NCBI RefSeq assembly: GCF_037479095.1
Contig: NZ_JBBGZW010000001.1
Span: 2,852,001-2,916,000, forward strand
DNA length: 64,000 nucleotides
Source of the DNA: Pantoea nemavictus
GTDB taxonomy: Bacteria; Pseudomonadota; Gammaproteobacteria; Enterobacterales; Enterobacteriaceae
Direction: 5' to 3'
The translations under genes and the position numbers were made by a program. This document shows positions 1 through 12,411 of the stretch, one piece after another. The notes beneath the pieces are model-generated. The model saw nothing but the letters and a program-made list of their open reading frames with translations. It did not search any database and was not told where the DNA came from. The first letter of the stretch is position 1. Each line of letters opens with the position of its first letter.

Positions 1-439
1 GATTCACCACTTCTTTCTGCAACATGAAGTGCATGTCTTTAATCGAACCAGTATAGCTGAAAAGGTGGAACATCAGCGGCGTGGAGATGTTGTACGGCAG
101 GTTGCCAAATACCCGCAGCGGCTGACCTTTCTCCTGCGCCAGGGCAGAAAAATCAAAGGTCATCGCATCCTGCTGGAAGATGGTCAGCTTAGGGCCGAGG
201 AACGGGTGAGTTTGTAGACGCGCGGCAAGGTCGCGGTCCAGCTCGACAACGGTCAGCTCATCCAGACGCTCGCCTACCGGTTCGGTTAACGCACCAAGGC
301 CGGGGCCAATTTCCACAATGGCTTCGCCTTTTTGCGGATGAATGGCGGAGACAATGCTGTCGATAATGTACTGATCGTTCAGGAAGTTCTGCCCGAAACG
401 TTTACGGGCATAATGCCCCTGATGGACGCGATTATTCAT
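1..439 (-). CDS. rsmA: 16S rRNA dimethyladenosine transferase RsmA (KsgA), 3' part missing
   Basis: Dimethylates two adjacent adenosines in the 3'-terminal hairpin of 16S rRNA using S-adenosylmethionine, late in 30S assembly. Only the first 146 codons are in the window; the gene runs off the left edge. The start ATG (437-439) gives [20 protein letters not shown], the typical N-terminus. The SAM motif EIGPGLGAL and the catalytic NLPY motif ([10 protein letters not shown]) are both readable. The start overlaps the pdxA stop by 8 bases, so it is probably translationally coupled as the fourth gene of lptD-surA-pdxA-rsmA. apaG and apaH would be expected further left. Confidence 0.97.
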   Translation of the reverse strand, partial: MNNRVHQGHYARKRFGQNFLNDQYIIDSIVSAIHPQKGEAIVEIGPGLGALTEPVGERLDELTVVELDRDLAARLQTHPFLGPKLTIFQQDAMTFDFSALAQEKGQPLRVFGNLPYNISTPLMFHLFSYTGSIKDMHFMLQKEVVN

Positions 440-1424
440 TACTGCTCTTGATCATAGTGATGGCGAGATTAAGCGCCGTGATAAAGCTGCCCGGTTCCGC
501 CTGACCCAGTCCGGCTAATTCAAGCGCGGTGCCGTGGTCGACAGAAGTCCGGATAAAGGGCAGGCCAAGCGTGATATTTACCGCCCGGCCAAACCCCTGA
601 AATTTTAGCACCGGTAAGCCCTGGTCGTGATACATCGCCAGCACTGCGTCGGCATGTTGCAGGTATTTCGGCTGGAATAACGTATCCGCTGGCAGTGGTC
701 CAGTGAGTTGGATGCCTTGCTGACGCAGCTCATTGAGTGCCGGAATAATGGTATCAATCTCTTCACGGCCCATATGGCCGCTCTCGCCGGCATGCGGATT
801 GAGGCCGCAGACGAAGATATGCGGATTTGGCAAACCAAACTTTAGCTGAAGATCGCGATGCAAAATCGTGATCACTTCATGCAGCGTGTCGCGAGTAATT
901 GCTGCAGACACATCTTTCAACGGCAGATGCGTCGTGGCTAAGGCGACGCGCAACTCTTCAGTTGCCAGCATCATAACCACTAAATCGCCACCGGCGCGAT
1001 CGGCGAAAAATTCGGTGTGACCGGTAAACGGGATGCCCGCGTCGTTGATCACGCCTTTATGTACTGGCCCGGTAATCAGCGCAGCGAATTCACCCTTCAG
1101 ACAACCATCGCAGGCGCGCGTCAGCGTTTCCAGCACATAGTGGCTGTTAGCGACGCACAGTTCACCAGCGGTGACGGGCTGCGCGGTATCCACTTGCAGC
1201 AGCGTAAGGGTGCCGGCCTGCTGCGGTTGTGCCGCGACGCCAGGCTGATAGTCGCGCAGCGTCAGCGGTAAACCCAATAAAGCAGCGCGACGGCGCAAAA
1301 GCTCGCCGTCGCCGCAGACCACCAATTCAACGGGCCAGTTTTGCTGCGCCAGTTGAACGGTGAGGTCGGGACCAATCCCGGCGGGTTCGCCGGGAGTGAT
1401 CGCTACACGATAATTACTGACCAT
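432..1424 (-). CDS. pdxA: 4-hydroxythreonine-4-phosphate dehydrogenase PdxA
   Basis: NAD-dependent oxidation and decarboxylation of 4-phosphohydroxy-threonine, giving the substrate that PdxJ condenses with deoxyxylulose phosphate in pyridoxal 5'-phosphate synthesis. The 330 residues match the usual length (329 in E. coli). The N-terminal [13 protein letters not shown] signature is present, as are the three histidine segments that bind the catalytic divalent metal: GHTEFF near 136, NPHAGE near 212 and YHDQG near 267. The start ATG overlaps the end of surA by 11 bases and the stop overlaps rsmA by 8, so the genes are tightly coupled. Confidence 0.98.
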   Translation of the reverse strand: MVSNYRVAITPGEPAGIGPDLTVQLAQQNWPVELVVCGDGELLRRRAALLGLPLTLRDYQPGVAAQPQQAGTLTLLQVDTAQPVTAGELCVANSHYVLETLTRACDGCLKGEFAALITGPVHKGVINDAGIPFTGHTEFFADRAGGDLVVMMLATEELRVALATTHLPLKDVSAAITRDTLHEVITILHRDLQLKFGLPNPHIFVCGLNPHAGESGHMGREEIDTIIPALNELRQQGIQLTGPLPADTLFQPKYLQHADAVLAMYHDQGLPVLKFQGFGRAVNITLGLPFIRTSVDHGTALELAGLGQAEPGSFITALNLAITMIKSSNE

Positions 1425-2709
1425 TGTTATCCAGAATTTTCACGTAAGCACTGGCGCGCTGTTCCTGCATCCAGGTTTGCGCTTCTTCCGCGAATTTACG
1501 GTTGAACAGCATACGATAGGCGCGCTCTTTCTGCGCAGCATCGGTCTTATCGACCTGACGCGTATCCAGCAGCTGAATCAGATGCCAGCCGAAGGAGGAG
1601 TGAACTGGCTGGCTCACCTGGCCTTTCTGCAGTTTCAACAGTGCATCGCGGAACGCCGGATCGTAAATTTCCGGTGATGCCCATCCAAGATCGCCGCCCT
1701 GATTGGCAGAACCCGGATCGTCAGAGAACTGCTTGGCCGCTGCGGCGAAGGTGGTTTTACCGCTTTGAATGTCGGCCGCGATCTGTTCGATCTTCGCTTG
1801 AGCCTGCGCGTCAGTCAGAATCGGTGACGGCTTCAGCAGGATGTGGCGCGCGTGTACTTCAGTCACGGAGATGTTTTTACTCTCGCCACGCAGATCGTTC
1901 ACCTTCAGGATATGGAAGCCGACACCTGAACGGATTGGGCCGACGATATCGCCTTTCTTCGCGGTGCTCAGCGCCTGCGAGAACAGCGTTGGCAGCTCTT
2001 CGATTTTGCCCCAACCCATGTTGCCGCCTTTCAGCGCTTGTGGATCGGCTGAGTAAGTGACGGCCAGTTTGCCGAAGTCAGCCCCGCTTTTCAGCTGAGC
2101 AACCAATTGGCGCGCCAGCGTTTCCTGATCGTCAACCTGCTGTTGCGTTGGGTTCTCTGACAGTGGCAGCAGAATCTGGCTAATGTTCAGTTCCGTACCC
2201 TGGCTGTTCTGCGCTCCGACCTGAGCGGCCAACGTGTCCACTTCCTGCGGCAGGATGGTGACGCGGCGACGCACTTCGTTATTACGCACTTCGGCAATCA
2301 TCATCTCTTTGCGGATCTGCGCGCGATAGACGTTGTAGTTCATACCGTCGTAAGCCAGACGACTACGCAGCTGATCAAGACTCATGCGATTCTGTGCGGC
2401 AATGTTTTGAATAGCCTGATCCAGTTGCTGATCGCTAATCTGCACGCCTGCTTTTTCACCCATTTGCAGAATGATGTTATCCATGACCTGGCGTTCAAGG
2501 ATTTGATGACGCAATGTGTTGTCATCAGGGAGCTGCTGGTTTGCCTGCTGCGCCTGTGATTTCACGGTGCGCATCATGTCATCAACGTCACTTTCGAGTA
2601 CCACGCCGTTATTTACGACTGCGGCAACTTTATCAACCACTTGTGGGGCTGCGAACGCAGTGTTAGCGGTAATCGCCACACCAAGAATCAGCATTCTCCA
2701 GTTCTTCAT
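1414..2709 (-). CDS. surA: periplasmic chaperone and peptidyl-prolyl isomerase SurA
   Basis: Periplasmic chaperone that delivers unfolded outer-membrane proteins, LptD among them, to the Bam complex. The 431-residue product starts with a Sec signal peptide of about 20 residues ending TANTAFA. An N-terminal chaperone domain follows, then two parvulin-type PPIase domains (roughly 175-275 and 285-385, the second containing HILLKP and GDLGWA), and a C-terminal helix. It lies 54 bases downstream of lptD on the same strand, so a chaperone and one of its main clients are made together. Conservation is high throughout. Confidence 0.98.
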   Translation of the reverse strand: MKNWRMLILGVAITANTAFAAPQVVDKVAAVVNNGVVLESDVDDMMRTVKSQAQQANQQLPDDNTLRHQILERQVMDNIILQMGEKAGVQISDQQLDQAIQNIAAQNRMSLDQLRSRLAYDGMNYNVYRAQIRKEMMIAEVRNNEVRRRVTILPQEVDTLAAQVGAQNSQGTELNISQILLPLSENPTQQQVDDQETLARQLVAQLKSGADFGKLAVTYSADPQALKGGNMGWGKIEELPTLFSQALSTAKKGDIVGPIRSGVGFHILKVNDLRGESKNISVTEVHARHILLKPSPILTDAQAQAKIEQIAADIQSGKTTFAAAAKQFSDDPGSANQGGDLGWASPEIYDPAFRDALLKLQKGQVSQPVHSSFGWHLIQLLDTRQVDKTDAAQKERAYRMLFNRKFAEEAQTWMQEQRASAYVKILDNNGQ

Positions 2710-2763
2710 ACTTTATCCATTGTTGTTTCCGCACTGCGGGATAGCCTGTCAAACATCACAACA

Positions 2764-5145
2764 TCAGAAAGCGCGCTGGTAAGGGATGATGCCCTGACGC
2801 AGCATTTGATTGGTGCCTAAGCCATAGTTGGAACTCAGACCACGCAGCTCAATGTTGAATGAGATTTGGTTGTCATACTTACTGTCGTTGTTTTCCCAAC
2901 CGTTGATCTTGCGTTCGTAACCCAGACGAATGGCATAGCAGCACGAGCTGTACTGCAGTCCGACCATTTGTTCAGCAGGACGGCTGTTGCGCGTATCGTA
3001 GTAGTAACCGCCCACCAGTGACCAGGCATCTGCAATCGGCCAGCTGGCAGTGGTACCCACCTGTGAAATCCCGTTCTCATAAATCTTGGCGTAGTTAGGG
3101 TTATTCACTAAGGAGTTGTTACTCAATGCCTGAGCGACATACTCTGGGCTACTGTAGCGATAACTCAGCTGCACCATACGATCGGCATCCTGACGATACT
3201 CAATCACCGCATTACCCTGCGACACGTTATCGAGGCGAGTGTCGTATTGTAAACCGCCACGTGCGCCCCAACGATCGCTGATTTTCCAGTAGGTGTCGCC
3301 GGCCCAAACGAGGCTACCGGTGTCATCTTCTTTGCTGGTCTGGTTTACGCCAGTACGGGATGGGGTAAACGAGTAGATTTGACCCACAGAAACGTTAAAA
3401 CGTTCAACCAGATCGTTATCATAAATACGCGAGGTTACACCGGTTGCGACTTCATTGGCTGAAGCGATACGATCCAAGCCGCTGTAAGTACGATCGCGGA
3501 ATAAACCGGTGTAGTCGGTTTGCAGTAGCGTTGAGTCGTAGGGATAAATGTTGCTCTGGTTGCGATAAGGCACATACAGGTACTGTACGCGCGGTTCCAG
3601 GGTTTGTGTGTAGCCTTGTTCCCAATCCATATCGCGGTCAAACACCATGCGACCATCAATTTTAAATTGCGGCAATGTGCGATTAACCGAGTTTTCCAGC
3701 TGATTGGCACGTGAAGTACTCAAAGAGTTGTAATACTCAACGTCATCTTGCTGATAATGGGTTGCGAGCAGTTTTGCTTCGGTATCCAGGCTCGCCCAGC
3801 CATTGGACAAGGGCAGATTCAGCGTAGGTTCGATATGCAAACGCGTGGTTTCAGGCATACGATCATTCACGTTAGTGAACTTCACCGCTTGCGCAAAGAT
3901 ACGCCCATCAAACGGCCCTATATCGTTTTTATAGTAGTTCAGATCGAGTTGCGGTAACGCGCTATAGACGTTGCGGCTGCTGGTGCTACCAAAGATTTGG
4001 AAATCTTTTGAAGACAGCGTGGCATCCCAATTGGTGTCGGCATAGCCCACGCTGAATTTCTGCGTGGCGTAGCCATCCGAGGAGCTGTAATACTTCGAAT
4101 CGAGATCGTTAAAGTAATAGGGATCGCTTACTTTTGTGTAGTTGGCACTGAAGCGCCAATGCTGCTCATAAACGCCCGCATGACGCCAGAAGAAAAGCCA
4201 GCGTTTATCGCTGGCATCGTTTGCCACCAGCGGACGCGAGGATTTATCTTCGTTGTACTGCTTATCCGATGCGAGATAATCCAGCTCCATCAAGCCAGCA
4301 CCAAACGTTGTCAGATAGCGGAATTCGTTCTGCAATTGCAGACCGCGTTTTTCCATATAATGCGGTGTAATAGTGGCATCGGCCTGCGGCGCAATGTTCC
4401 AGTAGTACGGCAGCATGAATTCGAAGCCGTTATTGCTACCGTACTTCGCATTCGGGATCAGGAAACCGGAACGGCGACGATCGCCAATCGGCAGCTGCAA
4501 ATAGGGGCTGTAGAACACTGGCACATTGCCGAGTTTAAAGCGGGCGTTCCAGATTTCCGCGACTTCTTCTTCGCGGTCCTGAATCACTTCGGAACCGACC
4601 ACGCTCCAGCTGTTGGAACCCGGCAAGCAGGAAGTGAAGCTGCCGTTTTCCAGAATGGTGTAACGATTGTTACCGCGTAGCTTCATTTGATCGGCATCGC
4701 CGCGGCCCTGGCGGCCAACCATCTGATAATCACCATTCCACACGTTGGTGTCTTTGGTGTTCAGGTTTGACCAGGCTTTCGGACCTTTGAGGATGACCTG
4801 GTTGTCGTCATAGTGCACATTACCCAGCGCATCCACGGTGCGAACCGGCGTGGTTTGCCCATCTTGCGGACGCTGATGCAGTTGCATCTCGTCAGCGCGC
4901 AAGCGGCTATTGCCCTGTTGCACATCGACGTTGCCAGTGAACACCGCGTCATTCGGATAATTGCCTTTGGCTGAATCAGAATTGATGGTGACCGGCAGCG
5001 AATTGGTATCGCCATTAACCAGCGGGCGGTTGTAGCTCGGCACGCCCAGCATGCACTGCGACATCAGATCGTCGGCAAGTGATGACTGGCTATAAAGCGC
5101 TGCACCAATCATGGTAGCCAGCAAGGTAGGTATACGTTTTTTCAT
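2764..5145 (-). CDS. lptD: LPS-assembly outer membrane protein LptD
   Basis: Outer-membrane beta-barrel that, with the lipoprotein LptE, inserts lipopolysaccharide into the outer leaflet. I chose the ATG at 5143-5145 because it gives [20 protein letters not shown], a clean signal peptide ending SLADD; a longer reading to 5181 adds 12 unlikely residues. The mature protein starts with a jellyroll domain of the LptA/OstA type, then a barrel of about 550 residues. The four cysteines of the family disulfides are visible: one just after the signal peptide, one in SFTSCLPG, and a CC pair in YSSCCYAI. First gene of the lptD-surA-pdxA-rsmA operon. No strong Shine-Dalgarno precedes the chosen start. 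Confidence 0.96.
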   Translation of the reverse strand: MKKRIPTLLATMIGAALYSQSSLADDLMSQCMLGVPSYNRPLVNGDTNSLPVTINSDSAKGNYPNDAVFTGNVDVQQGNSRLRADEMQLHQRPQDGQTTPVRTVDALGNVHYDDNQVILKGPKAWSNLNTKDTNVWNGDYQMVGRQGRGDADQMKLRGNNRYTILENGSFTSCLPGSNSWSVVGSEVIQDREEEVAEIWNARFKLGNVPVFYSPYLQLPIGDRRRSGFLIPNAKYGSNNGFEFMLPYYWNIAPQADATITPHYMEKRGLQLQNEFRYLTTFGAGLMELDYLASDKQYNEDKSSRPLVANDASDKRWLFFWRHAGVYEQHWRFSANYTKVSDPYYFNDLDSKYYSSSDGYATQKFSVGYADTNWDATLSSKDFQIFGSTSSRNVYSALPQLDLNYYKNDIGPFDGRIFAQAVKFTNVNDRMPETTRLHIEPTLNLPLSNGWASLDTEAKLLATHYQQDDVEYYNSLSTSRANQLENSVNRTLPQFKIDGRMVFDRDMDWEQGYTQTLEPRVQYLYVPYRNQSNIYPYDSTLLQTDYTGLFRDRTYSGLDRIASANEVATGVTSRIYDNDLVERFNVSVGQIYSFTPSRTGVNQTSKEDDTGSLVWAGDTYWKISDRWGARGGLQYDTRLDNVSQGNAVIEYRQDADRMVQLSYRYSSPEYVAQALSNNSLVNNPNYAKIYENGISQVGTTASWPIADAWSLVGGYYYDTRNSRPAEQMVGLQYSSCCYAIRLGYERKINGWENNDSKYDNQISFNIELRGLSSNYGLGTNQMLRQGIIPYQRAF

Positions 5146-5327
5146 ACGCGGTTTCGATAATTCCATGAAAACTGGCATCATGCCGACAATCCGGTCAGAG
5201 ACTAACTTACTGCCCGGCGTTGCGCCAGTGTTAATCCTTTTCTGTCCGCGTTGCCGTTAGGCGCTGAGATAAATGACAGGTATGATAATGCAATTTTCAG
5301 CCGCAAGCATGGCGAATTGAGGAGTTT

Positions 5328-6140
5328 ATGCGCTACTGGGGAAAAGTAATTGGTCTGGCGCTCGGTATATTTTCCGGGGCGGGCTTTTGGGGCATTGTAC
5401 TGGGTCTGATCATTGGTCACATGTTTGACAAAGTGCGCAGCGTAAAAGGGCAGGGATATTTCGCCAATAACCAGGCGCGACAGACACTGTTTTTCAGTAC
5501 CACCTTCCAGGTGATGGGCCATTTGACCAAGTCAAAAGGGCGCGTGACCGAAGCGGATATCCAGATTGCTTCCTTATTTATGGATCGTATGCAGCTGCAT
5601 GGTGATGCGCGCAGCGCTGCACAGCGTGCGTTTCGTGAAGGCAAGCAGAGCGACTATCCGCTGCGCAATAAACTGCGCGAGCTACGCAGCGCCTGTTTTG
5701 GCCGTTTCGATCTGATTCGTATGTTTCTGGAAATCCAGATCCAGGCCGCTTTCGCCGATGGTTCACTGCATCCCAACGAACGTCAGGTGCTGTATGTCAT
5801 TGCGGAAGAGCTAGGCATCTCGCGCGCGCAGTTCGATCAGTTCCTGCGCATGATGGAGGGCGGGCAGCAGTTTGGCGGCGGCGGTTCTTCCTACGGCGGT
5901 GCGTATCAGCAGACCCAACGCGGGCCCACGCTGGAAGATGCCTGTAGCGTGCTGGGCGTGAAAAGCAGCGATGATAGCACCACCATCAAACGCGCTTATC
6001 GTAAGCTAATGAGCGAGCATCATCCTGATAAATTGGTGGCGAAAGGATTACCGCCAGAGATGATGGAGATGGCGAAACAGAAAGCGCAGGAAATCCAGGC
6101 GGCTTACGATTTGATTCGTAAGGAGAAGGGGTTTAAGTAA
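5328..6140 (+). CDS. djlA: membrane-anchored DnaJ-like co-chaperone DjlA
   Basis: Type III J-domain protein that stimulates DnaK ATPase activity from the inner membrane and in E. coli is linked to the Rcs envelope response. A single N-terminal membrane segment (about 6-30) with glycine-rich spacing is followed by a TerB-like helical domain (about 55-180), a glycine-rich linker (181-192) and a C-terminal J domain with the invariant HPD at 232-234. Length is 270 (271 in E. coli). Start ATG 5328 has TGAGGA upstream. Divergent from lptD, with 182 bases between the start codons. Two REP-like palindromes lie downstream. Confidence 0.97.
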   Translation: MRYWGKVIGLALGIFSGAGFWGIVLGLIIGHMFDKVRSVKGQGYFANNQARQTLFFSTTFQVMGHLTKSKGRVTEADIQIASLFMDRMQLHGDARSAAQRAFREGKQSDYPLRNKLRELRSACFGRFDLIRMFLEIQIQAAFADGSLHPNERQVLYVIAEELGISRAQFDQFLRMMEGGQQFGGGGSSYGGAYQQTQRGPTLEDACSVLGVKSSDDSTTIKRAYRKLMSEHHPDKLVAKGLPPEMMEMAKQKAQEIQAAYDLIRKEKGFK

Positions 6141-6150
6141 GTTTGCTTTT

Positions 6151-6186
6151 CCCTCACACTAGCCCTCTCCCGCAAGCGGGCGAGGG
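6151..6186. repeat. REP-like palindromic repeat, copy 1
   Basis: Downstream of djlA is a short palindromic unit that starts CCCTCAC and ends GCAAGCGGGCGAGGG. The inner arms CCCGC / GCGGG and outer CCCTC / GAGGG can pair. It resembles the unit 48 bases further on and REP-type intergenic palindromes common in enterobacterial genomes. It may stabilise or terminate the djlA transcript, though no T-run follows. Confidence 0.65.
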
Positions 6187-6233
6187 AACCGTTTATTGCG
6201 ATGTTAAGGTTCTGTGCTTTATCTGCAAATCCA

Positions 6234-6277
6234 CTCACCCCAACCCTCTACCGCGTGCGGGCGAGGGTTGGGGTGAG
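6234..6277. repeat. REP-like palindromic repeat, copy 2 (15-bp perfect arms)
   Basis: Perfect 15-base inverted repeat: CTCACCCCAACCCTC at 6234-6248 and its complement at 6263-6277. The 14-base centre holds a further CCGC/GCGG pairing. It shares the CCCTCAC...GCGGGCGAGGG skeleton with copy 1. It sits between the convergent genes djlA and rluA, nine bases from the rluA stop, and could act as a barrier to read-through in both directions. Confidence 0.7.
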
Positions 6278-6285
6278 GGAAGAAA

Positions 6286-6945
6286 CTAAAACTCCGCCGG
6301 CTGCCTAAACGTCATGCTGTTACCAAACGCCGGATGGGTAATCGTCAGAGATTCGGCATGCAGCTGCAAACGCGGGGCCATCGCCAGCGCCTCTTGGTGC
6401 GCATAAAAGCGGTCACCGAGAATCGGATGCCCCAGCGCCAGCAGATGTACACGCAGCTGATGTGAACGTCCGGTAATCGGCTTCAGCTTGATGCGCGCGC
6501 TGTGAGTCGCTTCGTACTCCAGCACCTGATACTCCGTTTGCGCCGCCTTGCCGTTCTCGAAACACACCATCTGCTTCGGCCGATTCGGCCAGTCGCAAAT
6601 CAGCGGCAGATCGATTAACCCTTCTTCTGCCGCCGGATGTCCCCAAACACGCGCCACATAATACTTAGAGGGCTCGCGCTCACGAAACTGGCGCTTGAGT
6701 TCACGCTCTGCCGCTTTATTCAGGGCCACGATTATCACGCCGCTGGTGGCCATATCAAGACGATGCACCGATTCCGCCTGCGGGAAATCACGCTGGATGC
6801 GCGTCATCACGCTATCCTTGTGCTCCTCAAGACGGCCCGGCACTGACAGCAACCCGCTCGGTTTATTCACCACCATAATGTGCTCGTCCTGATAGAGAAT
6901 ATGCAGCCAGGGCTCGAGCGGCGGGTTGTAGGCTTCCATCAGCAT
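6286..6945 (-). CDS. rluA: dual-specificity 23S rRNA/tRNA pseudouridine synthase RluA
   Basis: Makes pseudouridine at position 746 of 23S rRNA and position 32 of several tRNAs. The 219 residues match the family length. The catalytic motif HRLDMATSG puts the nucleophilic aspartate at residue 64. KPSGLLSVPGR near the N-terminus and KPITGRSHQLRVH near the C-terminus are RluA-family signatures. There is no S4 domain, as expected for this subfamily. The start could be ATG 6945 or the next in-frame ATG two codons later (6939). It follows rapA by 19 bases and is probably cotranscribed. Confidence 0.97.
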   Translation of the reverse strand: MLMEAYNPPLEPWLHILYQDEHIMVVNKPSGLLSVPGRLEEHKDSVMTRIQRDFPQAESVHRLDMATSGVIIVALNKAAERELKRQFREREPSKYYVARVWGHPAAEEGLIDLPLICDWPNRPKQMVCFENGKAAQTEYQVLEYEATHSARIKLKPITGRSHQLRVHLLALGHPILGDRFYAHQEALAMAPRLQLHAESLTITHPAFGNSMTFRQPAEF

Positions 6946-6964
6946 GATGTCGCGGTCCTGAACA

Positions 6965-9871
6965 TTATTGGTGCGTCACGACGATCAGGCGCAGCGCATC
7001 AAGACGCCAGCCCGCATCGCCCAGGCTTTCCAGCACCTGCTCGCGATTGCTTTCCAGCGCTTCGACCTCATCATCACGGATGTTGGGGTTAACAGCGCGC
7101 AGCGCTTCGAGGCGTGACAGTTCTGAACCCAGCTTCTCTTCGGCTTCGACTTTCGCCGCCGCGATAATCGCCTGCGCTTCCGGCACAATCACTTTTTCCG
7201 CCTGGGTTAGAATCTCGTGCACATCTTGCTGCACGGCATTCACCAGCTTGCTGCCAGTATGACGATTCACCGCATTGAGCTGACGGTTAAAGCTTTCAAA
7301 CTCGACCTTGCCAGCCAAATTGTTACCGGCACGATCCATCAGCAAACGCACCGGGGTTGGCGGTAAGAAGCGGGTGAGCTGCAGGCTTTTCGGCGCTTGC
7401 GCTTCAACCACATAGATCATCTCCACCAGCAGCGTACCTACCGGCAGCGCCTTGTTCTTCAGCAGCGACAGCGCGCAGCTGCCGGTATCGCCGGAAAGAA
7501 TCAGATCGAGACCATTAAGAATCAGCGGGTGTTCCCAGGTGATGAACTGCGTGTCTTCGCGTGACAGCGCCTGATTACGGTTGAAGGTTACGGTACAACC
7601 GTCCTCCGGCAGGCCAGGGAAATCGGGCACCAGCATGTGATCGGATGGCGTCAGCACAATCAGGCTGTCGCTGCGATCTTCCTGGTTGATGCCGACGATA
7701 TCGAACAGGTTCAGCGCGAAGTTAACCAGATCGGTATCATTATCCTGTTCGCCGATGGCATTCGCCAACGCTTGTGCCGCTTCGCCACCGTTGGAGTTGA
7801 GTTCCAGCAGGCGGTCGCGCCCCTGTTCCAGCTGCAATTTCAGCGCATCATGCTGCTTGCGGCTCTCGGTGATGAACGCATCCAGCCCCTGCGGGTTTTC
7901 CGGTGCGGCGAGGTATTCAATCAGCTGCTTGTACTCGTTGTCATAGATCGCGCGGCCGGTTGGACAGGTATGCTCAAACGCGTCCAGACCTTCGTGATAC
8001 CAGCGCAGCAGCACTGCCTGGGCGGTTTTTTCCAGCCACGGCACCAGAATCTGGATGTCATGCATTTGGCCGATACGATCGAGACGACCGATACGCTGTT
8101 CCAGTAGATCCGGGTTGAACGGCAGATCGAACATCACCAGACGGCTGGCGAACTGGAAGTTACGACCTTCTGAACCGATTTCCGAGCACAGCAACACCTG
8201 CGCGCCATCCTCTTCGGAGGCGAAGAAGGCGGCTGCACGGTCGCGTTCAATGATCGACAAACCTTCGTGGAATACAGCCGCGCGAATACCTTCACGCTCA
8301 CGCAGTACCTGCTCCAGCTGCAGTGCGGTGGCCGCTTTGGCGCAAATCACCAGCACTTTCTCTTTGCGGTTGCTGGTGAGATAGCCCATCAGCCACTCAA
8401 CGCGGGGATCGAAGTTCCACCAGGTGCCGCTATCGCCTTCGAATTCCTGATAAATCTGCTCGGGATACAGCATGTCGCGCGCGCGCTCTTCTGCGCTTTT
8501 GCGCGTGCCCATGATGCCGGAGACTTTAATGGCGGTCTGATACTGTGCCGGCAGCGGCAGGCGAATTTGGTGCAGCTCGCGTTTCGGGAAGCCTTTTACA
8601 CCGTTTCGGGTGTTACGGAACAGCACGCGGCTGGTGCCGTGACGATCCATCAGCATTGAGACCAGCTCTTTACGCGCATCCTCTTTGCCGTCGCGATCGC
8701 TATTGGCCACTTGCAGCAGCGGCTCAATATCCTGCTCACCGATCAAATCGTTGATCAGATTCATTTCATCTTTGCTGATGGCGTGATCGGCCAGCAGCGA
8801 GCTGACGGCATCTGCCACCGGGCGATAATGCTGCTGCTCTTCAACGAACTGGCCAAAATCGTGGAAGCGATTCGGATCGAGCAGGCGCAGACGGGCAAAG
8901 TGGCTCTCTAAGCCCAGCTGTTCCGGCGTTGCGGTCAGCAGCAGCACGCCAGCTGTTTTCTCTGCCAGCTGCTCGATGACCTGATATTCACGGCTCGGCG
9001 CGTCTTCGCTCCACGCGAGGTGGTGCGCTTCATCGACCACCAGCAGATCCCATTCGGCGTCCGCCAGCAGTTCAAGACGCTGTTTATTACGGCGTACAAA
9101 GTCGAGCGAACAGATAATTAACTGCTCGGTTTCAAAAGCGTTATCGCTGTCATGCTGGGCTTCGGTATAGCGATCGTCATCAAACAGCGCAAAGCGCAGG
9201 TTAAAGCGACGCAGCATCTCTACCAGCCACTGATGTTGCAGCGTTTCCGGCACCACAATCAGCACGCGTTCGGCGCGACCGGCCAGCAGCTGTTGCTGGA
9301 TGATCATCCCGGCTTCAATGGTTTTACCCAGGCCCACTTCGTCCGCCAGCAGGACGCGCGGCGCATGGCGACGGCCAACATCGTGCGCGATGTGCAGCTG
9401 ATGCGGGATCAGATTGGTGCGCATACCGCGCAGGCCGCTGATCGGCAAACGATATTGCTCACTATGATATTTACGCGCACGAAAACGCAGCGCAAAGCGA
9501 TCCATACGGTCTAGCTGACCGGCGAACAAGCGATCCTGCGGCTTGCTGAACACCAGTTTGCTGTCCAGCATCACTTCACGCATCACCACATCGGTTTCTT
9601 CGTTATCGAGACGCGTGCCGATGTAAGTCATTAACTCGTTTTCGTTGCGGACTTCATCGACGCACATCTGCCAGCCTTCATGGCTGGTGATGGTGTCACC
9701 CGGATTGAAAATTACACGGGTAACCGGAGCATCATTTCGTGCATACAGGCGGTTTTCGCCGGTTGCCGGAAACAGCATGGTAATCATACGCGTATCAATC
9801 GCGACAACCGTGCCCAGTCCCAGTTCACTTTCCGTATCACTAATCCAGCGCTGACCCAGTGTAAAAACCAT
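6965..9871 (-). CDS. rapA: RNA polymerase-associated Swi2/Snf2 ATPase RapA
   Basis: ATP-dependent remodeler that binds RNA polymerase and promotes recycling after transcription. Length 968, identical to E. coli. N-terminal Tudor-like domains (about 1-110) precede the helicase core: Walker A GLGKT at 180-184, DEAH at 280-283, and in the second RecA lobe a motif VI segment [12 protein letters not shown]-terminal regulatory domain completes it. The start ATG at 9869-9871 gives [20 protein letters not shown], the normal N-terminus. It is followed closely by rluA and preceded by polB on the same strand. Confidence 0.98.
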   Translation of the reverse strand: MVFTLGQRWISDTESELGLGTVVAIDTRMITMLFPATGENRLYARNDAPVTRVIFNPGDTITSHEGWQMCVDEVRNENELMTYIGTRLDNEETDVVMREVMLDSKLVFSKPQDRLFAGQLDRMDRFALRFRARKYHSEQYRLPISGLRGMRTNLIPHQLHIAHDVGRRHAPRVLLADEVGLGKTIEAGMIIQQQLLAGRAERVLIVVPETLQHQWLVEMLRRFNLRFALFDDDRYTEAQHDSDNAFETEQLIICSLDFVRRNKQRLELLADAEWDLLVVDEAHHLAWSEDAPSREYQVIEQLAEKTAGVLLLTATPEQLGLESHFARLRLLDPNRFHDFGQFVEEQQHYRPVADAVSSLLADHAISKDEMNLINDLIGEQDIEPLLQVANSDRDGKEDARKELVSMLMDRHGTSRVLFRNTRNGVKGFPKRELHQIRLPLPAQYQTAIKVSGIMGTRKSAEERARDMLYPEQIYQEFEGDSGTWWNFDPRVEWLMGYLTSNRKEKVLVICAKAATALQLEQVLREREGIRAAVFHEGLSIIERDRAAAFFASEEDGAQVLLCSEIGSEGRNFQFASRLVMFDLPFNPDLLEQRIGRLDRIGQMHDIQILVPWLEKTAQAVLLRWYHEGLDAFEHTCPTGRAIYDNEYKQLIEYLAAPENPQGLDAFITESRKQHDALKLQLEQGRDRLLELNSNGGEAAQALANAIGEQDNDTDLVNFALNLFDIVGINQEDRSDSLIVLTPSDHMLVPDFPGLPEDGCTVTFNRNQALSREDTQFITWEHPLILNGLDLILSGDTGSCALSLLKNKALPVGTLLVEMIYVVEAQAPKSLQLTRFLPPTPVRLLMDRAGNNLAGKVEFESFNRQLNAVNRHTGSKLVNAVQQDVHEILTQAEKVIVPEAQAIIAAAKVEAEEKLGSELSRLEALRAVNPNIRDDEVEALESNREQVLESLGDAGWRLDALRLIVVTHQ

Positions 9872-10023
9872 ATATTTTTTGCTCGACTCTCTTACATGCC
9901 ATAAAGAAGTTCACCTGCACTCAGGCAATACGCAACCGCCAAACGGGTGTTTGGTCAGATTGTGTGTGCGGTGAGAATCAGGAAGGGCGCTATGGTACTG
10001 GATGGCAAGGCATTCGTCACCTG

Positions 10024-12384
10024 TCAAAAAAGCCCCAGTTGCCCAGTAATCAGTGTAGCAAAGTCATCACCGACGAACGGTAAAATGCCATCAGCCACCG
10101 GTTGTAGCTGTTTGCTAACGTAGTGATCGTAGTCCAGCGGCGTATTGCGTGCCTCCAGCGGTTCAGGGCCAGAGGTGGCCATCACATAGCGAATTGAGCC
10201 GCCGTTCTGGTATTGCAACGGCCGCTGTAGTTTACGATTTTGCTCATCGGCAAGGCGTGCGGCGCGCACGTGGGGCGGCACATTGCGTTCGTAATCTTTC
10301 AGCGCCCGACGTAGCCGTTTTTTGTAGATCAGTTGCTCATCGAGCTCGCCCGCCAGCAGCTGTGCCACCGTCTCGCGAATATAATCCTGCCACGGCTCAC
10401 CGCGGAATATACGACCATACAGGTTTTGCTGGAACTGCTGCGCCAGCGGTGTCCAGTCGGTACGCACGGATTCAAGTCCTTTAAACACCAGCCGCTCGCC
10501 GCCGTCGCTGCGGATCATTCCGGCATAACGTTTTTTACTGCCCTGTTCGGCACCGCGAATCGTCGGCATCAGGAAGCGGCTAAAGTGCGTTTCATACTCC
10601 AGCTCCAGCGCGCTCGCCAGTCCATAAGTCGCTTGCAGATGCTGTTGCCACCAGCCGTTGACGTGCTCGGCCAGGCGGCGACCAATCGCCGTCGCATCTT
10701 CTTCGCTGTGCGCGCCTTTTAGCCAGACAAAGGTGGAATCGGTGTCGCCATAAATAACGTCAAAGCCTTCCGCTTCAATCAGATCGCGCGTTTGCTGCAT
10801 GATGGCGTGGCCACGCAGTGTAATTGACGACGCCAAACGCGGATCGAAAAAGCGGCAGGCGCTAGTACCGAGCACGCCGTAAAAGGCGTTCATAATAATT
10901 TTCAGCGCCTGCGACAGCGGTTTATTGCCGTCGCGCTTGGCGGCTTCACGTCCTTGCCAAATCTGCTCAACGATTGCCGGTAAGCAGTGCGTGTCACGGG
11001 AAAAACGTGCATTTCGAAAGCCGGGGACAGAATCGGCATCATCCGGATGCGCCAGACCTTCTACCAGCCCAACCGGATCGATCAGGAAAGTGCGAATAAT
11101 AGAGGGATAGAGGCTTTTATAATCCAGTACCAGCACCGAGTCGTACAGGCCGGGGCGCGAATCCATTACATAGCCGCCGGGGCTGGCTTCAGGCGCCACT
11201 TCGCCGAGATTCGGCGCGACAAAACCAGCGCGGTGCATGCGTGGAATATAGAGATGACCAAACGCCGCCACCGAACCGCCGTGGCGATCCACTGCTAACC
11301 CATTTACCGTGGCGCGTTCCAGCAGGAACGGCATGATGGCGGTGTGCTGGAAGATGCGCGTTACCAGCTCGCAATCCTTAAGATTGTATTTCGCCAGCGC
11401 CGGTTTATCGTTGGCAAAGCGCCAGTTGATCTCCTCCATGCGCTGCCATGGATTATTGATGGCTTTGCCTTCACCCAGCAGCTGGCGCGAGACCGCTTCA
11501 AGGCTGAAAGAGGGGAAATCCCAGAAAGCGGATTTGAGCGCGTCAATGCCATCAATAATCAAGCGGCCAGTGGCCTGCGCGAAGAGCACGCCGGGTTTGA
11601 AGCCATGCTCGCGCCACTCTAAAGCCTGCTTCTGACGCCCTAAACGCAGCGGAATGCCGTAGCGATCGGCGTGCTTCTGTAATACGCGCAGGTCAAACTG
11701 CACCACGTTCCAGCCGATAATCACATCCGGTTCATGTTGCTCGAACCAGGCGTTGAGCTGCTCCAGTAGCTGCGGGCGGCTATCAACATAGATGAGTTCG
11801 AAATCGAGGGGGCTGGCGTCGCCGTTGGGCGGACCGAGCATGTAGACCTGACGCTGGCCGCAGCCTTCCAGCCCAATACAATAAAGCTCGCCATGCTGGG
11901 TAGTTTCGATATCCAGCGAAACCCATTTCAGCTGTGGACGATAATCAGGATGTGGCTTCAGGCGCGCGTTAACGACGCTGTCACCGCGCGCCTCGCCACT
12001 AAACCACACTGGCGCGGTGATAAAGCGTTCCATCAGGTAGCGTTCCGGTGGGCGGATATCGGCTTCATAGACCGGAATGCCGTTCTCGCGCAGACGCTTT
12101 TCGAGGTTTTGCAGTTGGCGATTGCTGCGGCAATAGAGGCCAAAAACCGGGCGGCGGCGGAAATCTTTCAGTTCAAGCGTTTGCAAACGAATATGGCGCT
12201 CATCGTGCAGCTGCGCTTCGGTTTGCGCACGAAACGCTTCCGGGATAAACGCCACCGATTCCTGAGCAGGCAGCACCAGCCGCTGCGGGCCGCTGTCTGT
12301 CGCCAGCCACAGCACCACTTCGCTGCCAGTCGGCGTATCTCGCCAATGTCGGGTAAGCAGAAAACCTGCGCGCGGATCGGTCAC
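10024..12384 (-). CDS. polB: DNA polymerase II (family B, SOS-inducible)
   Basis: Family B polymerase with 3'-5' proofreading, used in replication restart and lesion bypass. I start it at GTG 12382-12384, preceded by CCGGAG six bases away, giving 786 residues (783 in E. coli); an open frame to 12513 has no support. Exonuclease motifs are intact: [21 protein letters not shown] and YNLKDCELV. So are polymerase motifs A ([13 protein letters not shown]), B ([12 protein letters not shown]) and C (YGDTDSTF), and the protein ends GQLGLF, a beta-clamp binding tail. A degenerate LexA-like site overlaps the promoter region. In E. coli the araBAD genes lie upstream; here yabI follows directly. Confidence 0.97.
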   Translation of the reverse strand: MTDPRAGFLLTRHWRDTPTGSEVVLWLATDSGPQRLVLPAQESVAFIPEAFRAQTEAQLHDERHIRLQTLELKDFRRRPVFGLYCRSNRQLQNLEKRLRENGIPVYEADIRPPERYLMERFITAPVWFSGEARGDSVVNARLKPHPDYRPQLKWVSLDIETTQHGELYCIGLEGCGQRQVYMLGPPNGDASPLDFELIYVDSRPQLLEQLNAWFEQHEPDVIIGWNVVQFDLRVLQKHADRYGIPLRLGRQKQALEWREHGFKPGVLFAQATGRLIIDGIDALKSAFWDFPSFSLEAVSRQLLGEGKAINNPWQRMEEINWRFANDKPALAKYNLKDCELVTRIFQHTAIMPFLLERATVNGLAVDRHGGSVAAFGHLYIPRMHRAGFVAPNLGEVAPEASPGGYVMDSRPGLYDSVLVLDYKSLYPSIIRTFLIDPVGLVEGLAHPDDADSVPGFRNARFSRDTHCLPAIVEQIWQGREAAKRDGNKPLSQALKIIMNAFYGVLGTSACRFFDPRLASSITLRGHAIMQQTRDLIEAEGFDVIYGDTDSTFVWLKGAHSEEDATAIGRRLAEHVNGWWQQHLQATYGLASALELEYETHFSRFLMPTIRGAEQGSKKRYAGMIRSDGGERLVFKGLESVRTDWTPLAQQFQQNLYGRIFRGEPWQDYIRETVAQLLAGELDEQLIYKKRLRRALKDYERNVPPHVRAARLADEQNRKLQRPLQYQNGGSIRYVMATSGPEPLEARNTPLDYDHYVSKQLQPVADGILPFVGDDFATLITGQLGLF

Positions 12385-12411
12385 GTTAACTCCGGAGAAT
12401 GAATTACATTC

